Shown: in pieces, positions 38,261 to 44,368 of the stretch
Layout: each line of letters begins with the position of its first letter
Position numbering within the stretch: position 1 is the stretch's first letter
The notes under the pieces: generated by a model
The model's database searches: none
What the model was told of the DNA's origin: nothing
The model's input: the letters and a program-made list of their open reading frames with translations, nothing else
Translations under genes and position numbers: made by a program
From: Gnetum montanum
Lineage: Eukaryota; Streptophyta; Gnetopsida; Gnetales; Gnetaceae
DNA length: 44,368 nucleotides
Assembly (NCBI GenBank): GCA_015680685.1
Contig: MNCI01003312.1
Location: 56,778 to 101,145 of the forward strand
Direction of reading: 5' to 3'

Positions 38261-38799
38261 TATATAGATGCAATACTAAAATATTCGTGTATCTATCCTA
38301 GTGAATTCATGATATGACCAAGACAAGGTTGTTGGCCACTTGTTCACCACCTTTAACAGCTTCTTTTTTTAATCTTGAGCAAGGTTGGCATTAATGATTA
38401 CTAACTTACCATTGTTGAGAAAATCATATTCTAAAGTTGTCAGTAAAGCTTTTAGTTCAAGGGGATCTTGCTTGAAGTGATCAGATATTTCCAACTCTTT
38501 CCAATCCATTTCATTTTTTGTATGGGAGAATTAATTATGGAGCTACTCTATTTCATCCATGTTCTCAATATAAACACTTGTGAGCCTTTCCAATGATTCC
38601 ATGCACATTATGGATTCAGCTTGGTGATCTAATGTTAACCACTGGGTACCTTCCTAATTTGTGACTATTGCATACCAATACTTCTAAATAATTGTTGTTT
38701 CAGCACACTGATTGCATGCTTGGATAGATGTATCTTTTACCATGCATATTCTCTACATGTAATTGCACCATGTGTCATTGTATGTGATGCATGGAATTC

Positions 38800-39240
38800 T
38801 CTTCTTCTCTAGTTTGGAAAATTCATTTTCCTTGGAGATATCCAAGGAAAGGTCTCAAATCCCCATCTTGGCATCTATAATGCTTAGCCATGCCCTTCTC
38901 ATACTAACAAGGAAGTTCCACTTACAATTATCCATATGAATTACAAGGAATTCTACAAGATATGACCACCCACAGATAATGGTCATAATGTCCTCCACTA
39001 GCTGCAAAGGCACAATGATGGACTAATCTGCACACTTCAGTCTAATATTACTCTTTTTGAGAGGAGTAGGTTCTAGGTCTTGTACATTTCTTGGGAGATT
39101 AAGTTCACCCTAGAACCTAAGTCCAAAAAAGCCTTACATGGATCATTCCCTATAATTTGCAAATAAATGAGGCAACTTTTAGGATCAGATTGTTTCCTAG
39201 AAAGATAGTCAATCTTTATCTAATCCATGACCACGTGGAT
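38800..39240 (-). pseudogene. Protease of element P
   Basis: The aspartic protease active site reads FLDLGSRVNLI, with the DLG codons at 39115-39123. DLG followed by a small residue, a polar residue, a hydrophobic residue and N is the usual form in Athila-type elements. Downstream GWSYLVEFLVI and DAKMGI-DLSLDIS match the Q protease at 43707-43958. It is broken by stops. Confidence 0.7.
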
Positions 39241-40234
39241 CAACATAACAATGTGGACATTAGAGGTCCTTTGGTTTAAAGGCAACTCAAGGATACTTTT
39301 AGAGGTAGATAAGACAAGGTTAATAGCCATAGGTGTTTGCAAGGACTCTGTAGGACTATTCGTTCTAAATAATGGTCTCTTTGAAGGTTTTAGTTCAAAA
39401 CCACTGGAATGAATATATGATTGTAAGTTTACTATCCTTGTCACATTTTACTACTATGGTTGTGATGGAATTTTCCCCTCCATAGGTGGAGCAAGTGGCA
39501 AGGGTGTGATAGTTGGTGGTGTAGGAGCTGTTGAGGGATACAAAGGATGAAAAGAAAAGGGAGACTTCCCCTTGGAGAAGATGCTCTATAGTATTTTGGA
39601 GGCTAGTAGTGGTGTGATAAGGAGATGTGGCTAGATGAGTTATGAGGAGATACAGGATGTGGACATAATATCAATAAGGGTATGGCTGCCTATAAGGATA
39701 CTACTACCATAGTGGTGGCACCCCCTAAGATTGTGAATGTTGCCACTATTGGTATTGCTTCTGAGGTTGAAGAGGTGCTCCACTTGGATAATATGTCAAT
39801 TAGTAGAACTGCTACTTGTAGTGCCCTTTTGGATAAGGAAATTGCCTAGGTTTTTGTCATTTTGCAAATTTGGGATTTAATGCATACATCCCCAAACTCT
39901 TACAAATACAACAACACTAGGAAACATCTCTTAGGATGTTCATATTGGCAAATTTCACATCCGTCATCATCTATTTCAAAATCTATAACCTTTTTGAATG
40001 CTATATCTTTACCCTTTTTCTTATGGTAACCCTTTTTTGTATCCTTCTTTTTCCTTCTTTCTTGATCACTATTCCCTTGATCCATTCTTTCCTCTATAAT
40101 TTTCAAAGTTTTTTAAACCTTTTCATTTAAGAAACTATACATTTTGTCCACCTTAGCTGATATCTTAGTAACAAGTGTTTGTATCTTAGTAATAGGGATT
40201 TGATATCTAAGTTCCCACAATAGGAGTTAGAAAG
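39241..40234 (-). pseudogene. gag tail of element P, cut by Q
   Basis: The frame shows IIEERMDQGNSDQERRKKK, a basic stretch and a Cys/His knuckle CEICQYEHPKRC (39924-39959). Spacing is CX2CX3HX3C rather than the common CX2CX4HX4C. The region is homologous to 42530-43640 of Q on the other strand. The frame stops being recognisable exactly where the Q LTR starts (40235), so the 5' half of gag should lie beyond Q. Confidence 0.65.
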
Positions 40235-40898
40235 TGTACACATCTTTATTCAAGCATTGTTGTACCTAAGGACACTAGTGTAAACATCAATAAAGATGAG
40301 ACTTTTGATCAAACCTTGTAGCACTTGGAATAGATTAATGATTTATTTATGCATTTAATGTTTTTCTTAATTATGAAATTAATTAAGCTAAATTAAAATT
40401 TAATTAATTATTTAGTTAATTAAGTTAAATAGATTAAACACATAAGTACGATCGCTTCGAGCGTAAACATGTATTCGCTTGGTAATCTCAATAGCGTTAT
40501 TGCTTGGTTCGCCCAACAGCATAACACTTGGTAATCCCAATAGTTGATATGTGGGTTCAAGATGAGTACAGAAAGTGGGACCAAATACTTATGTTAGGAT
40601 TATTTAGAGATTAATTAATTAGTTAAATTAAATTAGTTATTAAATTACCTCATTTCTCTATTTTAAAGCACTAAGAACATTAAACATAAAGTAATAAAAA
40701 TCATACGCCTCGATTACACTTAACCATATCTTTGTACATCACAAGTGTAATTGGGAAAACAACAAATGGCTATTAGGACAAGTTCACTTCCTAGAGGCTA
40801 GTATACCAAAAGACATAGAATCCATAGAATTCGACCAGATTGTGCATGAACACTTAGTGATTCGTATAGTTAAGCGTAGTGATACTCACTGCTTATCC
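40235..40898 (+). repeat. 5' LTR of element Q (664 bp)
   Basis: It runs from TGTACACATC (40235) to GCTTATCC (40898), where the family end is TCA. It aligns throughout with 17728-17086 and, in its last 250 bases, with 1-252 and the complement of 44159-44368. The motif CTTGGTAATCYCAATAG is repeated within it at about 40478 and 40530. Many CpG sites of the younger copies are TG or CA here. Confidence 0.8.
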
Positions 40899-40899
40899 T

Positions 40900-40919
40900 T
40901 AGCATCATTGCTGGAGATT
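40900..40919 (+). other. Primer binding site of Q, tRNA-Asp type
   Basis: TAGCATCATTGCTGGAGATT starts one base after the LTR. Against the complement of the plant tRNA-Asp 3' end (TGGCGCCGTTGCCGGGGATC), every difference is G to A or C to T. tRNA-Asp priming is known for the Athila/Calypso group, which supports the lineage call. It also shows the same transition-only decay as the coding parts. Confidence 0.7.
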
Positions 40920-41028
40920 CTTTTTGTTTGAAACAAGCACTATTTAGGTTTAGTGAACATCATTAACATCATTAGATGAGCCCTAAGGTCAAAATCATTC
41001 TCAAAAAAAATATAATCACATAAGCACA

Positions 41029-43640
41029 ATGATATCTTACTTGTATTGCAAAACATTTTCTTCTTACAAGTGCGATGATACTAAACCACCAGTTCCTCAA
41101 GAATGCAAGGTGGTGTATACTCATCCAAATGAGTATGTGCCTGACTTCACCTTCAACCTGCATCACGATGAACAACTACAATGGCGTGATATGGAAGGCA
41201 ACATTATAATGCCTCCTGATTGATCTGTCCATGGGATGCTACTTCAAATTTTTAGGAGGCTGGGCATCTAGGATCTTCAAGATGAGTACGTTGTGCATGA
41301 TTATGGCTACCAAGACTACCATTCCACTGAAACACAATGTAAGAGAGATCGATGTCAGGAGAAGCACCATGAGGCTATGTAGGGGAAACAATTCACCAAT
41401 CCCTTGTTCTTGCTTATTCAAAATTACAATGAGAACCCTCCCTCTAGGGATTCTCAACATGAAGATTCTCCATCCCTTGTTATTGGTGATGAGACTGTAG
41501 CCTTGAATCTGTAGTTCACTATCAATAATTTAGATTCAAGTAAAATTGGAAGTCAAGGCAAGGGCTCGGACAAGCATCAAGATGACAAGAAAGTTGAAAA
41601 ACACGGTTGTGACAACCAAAGGGGAATTGGCAAATACCATGGTGGAGGCAGTCCTTCTCCCTCTTCATCCTCTTCATCTACATAATTTTCTTCTTCCTCT
41701 TCTAGTTCTAACAAATGTCATAGAAAGAACAATCGTGATAAAGGTGAACAGCGAGACAATAATGATGATTGTTAGGCCCACCATGAATGAAGGGGTAGTA
41801 GAAGACATCATCAAAATAATGATGATGATGAGACTTTGATAAAAACTTGAAGAAATATAGCACAGGTCATAAAAAATCTAACTAGGCATGTGAAAGAAAA
41901 TCAGATCAAATGACTTGATATGAACAATATTCCCATATTTGAGGGGGAATATAACTCTAATTCACAGATACATCATCAAGCTTTTCATAATGTTTGTGCC
42001 TTACAAAATATTTAAAATGATTGGTAGAAATTAAAGCTATTTCCTATGACACTCATCAAGGAAGTAGAAAGCTGGTACCGATCCTTGGAGCTAGAATCCA
42101 TCTGCAAGTGGAGTACAATACTAGAGTATTTAATGATAAGTATCAAACATAATCCAAAGTGTCTAGTCTAAGAAGATAGATCCAAGGATGGAAGCAAGGA
42201 AATCATGAATCTTTGGATGCTTCCATGTGCAGATATTATTCTCTCATACATCGATGCCCTGGCCATGGTTATTCTCAGTAGGAACAACTTCGCCATATCA
42301 TAGATGGACTTAGATTAGAAACAAAAAGACCTCTTGGGATCTATGTCCAAGGGAGACCGTCAAAACTCAAAGCCCACTAGATTCAAAGGCTAATTGAGTA
42401 GGTAGCAAAAGAAGAAGGAGAGTTAAGAAAATAGAAAAGTGCTTAAGAGTACAATAGGGATCCTTCCATCAAAAAGAGGGAATTTCAATTTTGTGACAAC
42501 GAGGGAGAATCACCACTTGATGAGGTGATGAACAGAAAGATCTTGCTAATTCAAAAATATATGTCTGAGATTTTGGCCAAGGTAGATAAAATGTGGGATT
42601 CGTTGAATAAAAAATTTTAAACTACTCTAAAAATTATCAAAAAATCAAGTAGAGTAGTGATCGTGACTATAGGAGGCGAAAAGAAGCTAAACATGCCTAC
42701 CAAAGGGGTAAGGGCAAAAAGACTGCAATAGATGAAGTTGCAGAAACTAAATCAAATGATGATGGTGGGTGTGACATCTACTAATATGAACATCCTAAGA
42801 GATGTTGCCCCATTATGTCACACTTACAAGAGTTTAGGGTGTATGCTCTAAATCCACGACTAGCAAAAATGAAAACACCCAAAAGCTTGCCTTATCCTTA
42901 AGGAAACCCCTGGCAGTTCCATTAGCAATAACAATATTATCCAAGTGGAGCTCCACCATAATCATACGAGATATATTAATAGTGGCACCAATCCCAGTCA
43001 TGGGGGATGCCACCACCAAGGCAGCAGTACCCTTATAGGCAACCAGATCCATATGGGTATTATGTATAAAAACCCTTATCTCTACATGACTCTTCTAGTC
43101 ACATTTCTCCTTTCTAGCATCACTACTACCCTCTTGAATACTACAAAGCTCAGTATCCACATTCCATGAGGGATTCCACATTTTATCCTTATCATCCTCC
43201 TATTCCTACACTCATTCCTCCACCTTCAACATAGCTATTGCCTACTCCATCCATGCAGGGTGAACTGCCAACCAAGCCACAGCAACACAACACTACCATG
43301 GCTATTAATCTACAACGGTTCATCAACCGAGGGGTTTGGAACCTCGTACTTGTACATGATCCTTCTTTTGACCCAATAGTCCTACTAAGCCCTCACAAAC
43401 TTGTGTGACTGATCACCCTATTCCTACCTCCTCCTTTGCAAACCACACCATTGGGTCCCCTTCAAATCAAATGCCACCCAAAATTCATATTGTTATCTTC
43501 ACTCATGTCACATTTGATTGGATCCAAGCTAGCAACCTTCCCAAGAAATTAACTGATCCTAGGAGTCCCCTTATCTATTTACAAATTACTAGGAATGAAC
43601 CATGTAAAGCTCTTTTCATTCAAGTTCCAACATAAACTTG
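41029..43640 (+). pseudogene. gag of element Q
   Basis: It starts at ATG 41029 and keeps one frame past stops at 41221, 41276 and onward. A Ser-rich and charged low-complexity part (about 41570-41830) precedes the capsid-like core at about 41915-42120 (KLKLFPMTLIKEVESWYRSL, then SICKWST), which has the usual gag pattern. A knuckle relative lies at 42770-42805, but its second Cys is Tyr and a stop follows. A Gln/Pro/Tyr-rich stretch (about 42900-43060) follows. Frames change at least at about 42170. Many stops fit lost Gln codons. Confidence 0.7.
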
Positions 43641-44158
43641 ATTTCTCACAAGATGTATATTGCCTAGAACCTACCACTTCTCAAGAAGAGCAATATCAAA
43701 TTAGACTTGGAAGACCAATCCATCACTATTCCATTGAAACTAGTCGAAGACATTGTAACCACTCTCTGTGGGTGGTCTTATCTTGTTGATCTCCTAGTAA
43801 TCAAGGTTGAGAACTATAAGGGGGACTTTCCAATCATTATGGGAAGGACATGGTTAACCACTATAGATGCAAGAATGAGCATTAGAGATCTTTCCCTAGA
43901 AATATCTAAAGAAAATTCATTTGCAAAGATCAAGAAGAAACACATTCCATATGTATAGCGATACCAAGTATAATTGTGTGTAGAAACTCTAGTTAGTGAA
44001 ACAAGCATCTATTTTTACATGCAAATAGTGTGCACATGAGGCAAATATTCAAAGGTGTTTGTATGCAATAGCCACAAAACAACAGAGCACCCAATAGTTG
44101 ACCACTGATTCTGACAGCAACACAATGTGCATGGAACCTACCAAGAGCCTAACATATG
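43641..44158 (+). pseudogene. Protease and start of pol of element Q
   Basis: 43707-43958 reads as the second half of the aspartic protease (LVEDIVTTLCGWSYLVDLLV, then GRTWLTTIDARMSIRDL). It matches the P protease. The DLG active-site codons present in P appear replaced at about 43616-43632, so the catalytic Asp is lost or misplaced by local change. Homology to P continues over 44070-44150 until the S LTR begins. Confidence 0.65.
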
Positions 44159-44368
44159 TGATGAGTGGCGAGGTACCCCTACACTCCACCATACGAATAC
44201 GAGCGTACACGCACGATCCGGTCGAACTCCGTAGACTAAATGCCTTAACGCCACAAGAAACACTTGGGGTTAATCGTTCGTTGTCTTCCCAGGCTTGCTT
44301 GTATGTGTCACGGTGTATGGTTAAGCAAGTCTGAGGTATGTGATTTTTTTGGTATTTTCGGCTTATCT
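44159..44368 (-). mobile_element. LTR end of element S, inserted in Q
   Basis: Read on the minus strand this is the 3' end of the same LTR family, ending at TCA (44159-44161). It is cut by the window edge. It is nearest to the copy at 1-252, with many CpG sites kept, so it is young. Because Q pol homology runs right up to it, it is best read as the 3' LTR (or a solo LTR) of an element inserted in Q, not as the 5' LTR of P. Confidence 0.7.

Larger units (their letters stand above)
40235..44158 (+). mobile_element. Element Q: Athila-like retrotransposon nested in P, cut by S
   Basis: This plus-strand element starts with a full LTR, primer binding site, gag and protease. It continues into early pol up to 44158, where sequence still homologous to P pol (38580-38700) abuts the inverted LTR of S. 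Q and P are of one family and lie head to head. The rest of Q pol and its 3' LTR are expected beyond the window. Confidence 0.75.
17086..44368 (-). mobile_element. Element P: Athila-like Ty3/gypsy retrotransposon, 5' end outside the window
   Basis: This old minus-strand element runs from its 3' LTR (17086-17728) to past the window end. In its own reading direction one sees the gag tail (from 40234), protease, reverse transcriptase with RNase H, integrase (to about 35740), an extra reading frame in the place of an envelope-like gene, a short purine tract and the 3' LTR. It is interrupted by E2 within the extra frame and by Q within gag. Its 5' LTR and first half of gag must lie beyond 44368 if the nesting model is right. 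Membership of the Athila/Calypso group is inferred from LTR relatedness to Q, the DLG protease motif, the integrase C-terminal wording and the extra 3' frame. Confidence 0.7.

Noticed and set aside
41231-41839. Plus and minus short frames in the Q gag region
   Set aside because: They are shadow frames of the gag reading frame, which continues through C-to-T stops.
1-44368. Inverted repeats at both window ends, as if the whole window were one giant terminal-inverted-repeat transposon
   Set aside because: The same sequence occurs twice more inside (17086, 40235) as ordinary LTRs with a primer site next to one of them, and a housekeeping-type gene lies between the ends.
44159-44368. This LTR as the 5' LTR of element P
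   Set aside because: Q pol homology continues directly to 44158 and P gag 5' half is not between them, so an insertion into Q is simpler.

Overview
The window reads as a nuclear segment of a seed plant with a large, transposon-rich genome. It is AT-rich, with one spliced plant gene of about 3.9 kb, long gene-poor stretches and deeply nested, heavily decayed Ty3/gypsy retrotransposons. A conifer or other gymnosperm fits, but nothing here proves the species. All domain and family calls were made by eye.

Left part (1-7 kb): a long terminal repeat (LTR) end at 1-252, a tRNA-like SINE head near 511, and then the only apparently intact gene, a three-exon BAHD acyltransferase on the minus strand (1692-5566). 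Its splice junctions join in frame to give a predicted protein of 499 residues with an intact HxxxD motif but a changed DFGWG motif. Intron 2 holds a second tRNA-like SINE head.

Middle (7-17 kb): AT-rich DNA in which I find no gene, only minor direct repeats.

Right part (17.09 kb to the window end): a stack of retrotransposons. Element P lies on the minus strand. Its 3' LTR is at 17086-17728, an extra reading frame in the envelope-like position follows pol, integrase to protease lie at 35.7-39.2 kb, and the gag tail ends at 40234. P is broken twice. Element E2 (about 19995-32576) sits inside the extra frame. Element Q (plus strand, LTR 40235-40898, then gag and protease) sits inside P gag. 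Q is in turn broken at 44159 by the LTR end of a further element S that leaves the window. P, Q, S and the LTR at 1-252 share one LTR family. Q keeps a decayed primer site matching tRNA-Asp, as in the Athila/Calypso group.

E2 carries a minus-strand gag and, facing it, a plus-strand reading frame with a spliceable intron. It also holds an array of about 190-bp units, each built on a short palindrome ending in GACTAYG/CRTAGTC. These two features are the least explained things in the window. In all the retroelement frames the stop codons sit where a C-to-T change in CAG, CAA or CGA would put them, with few frameshifts. This suggests decay by deamination of methylated cytosine.
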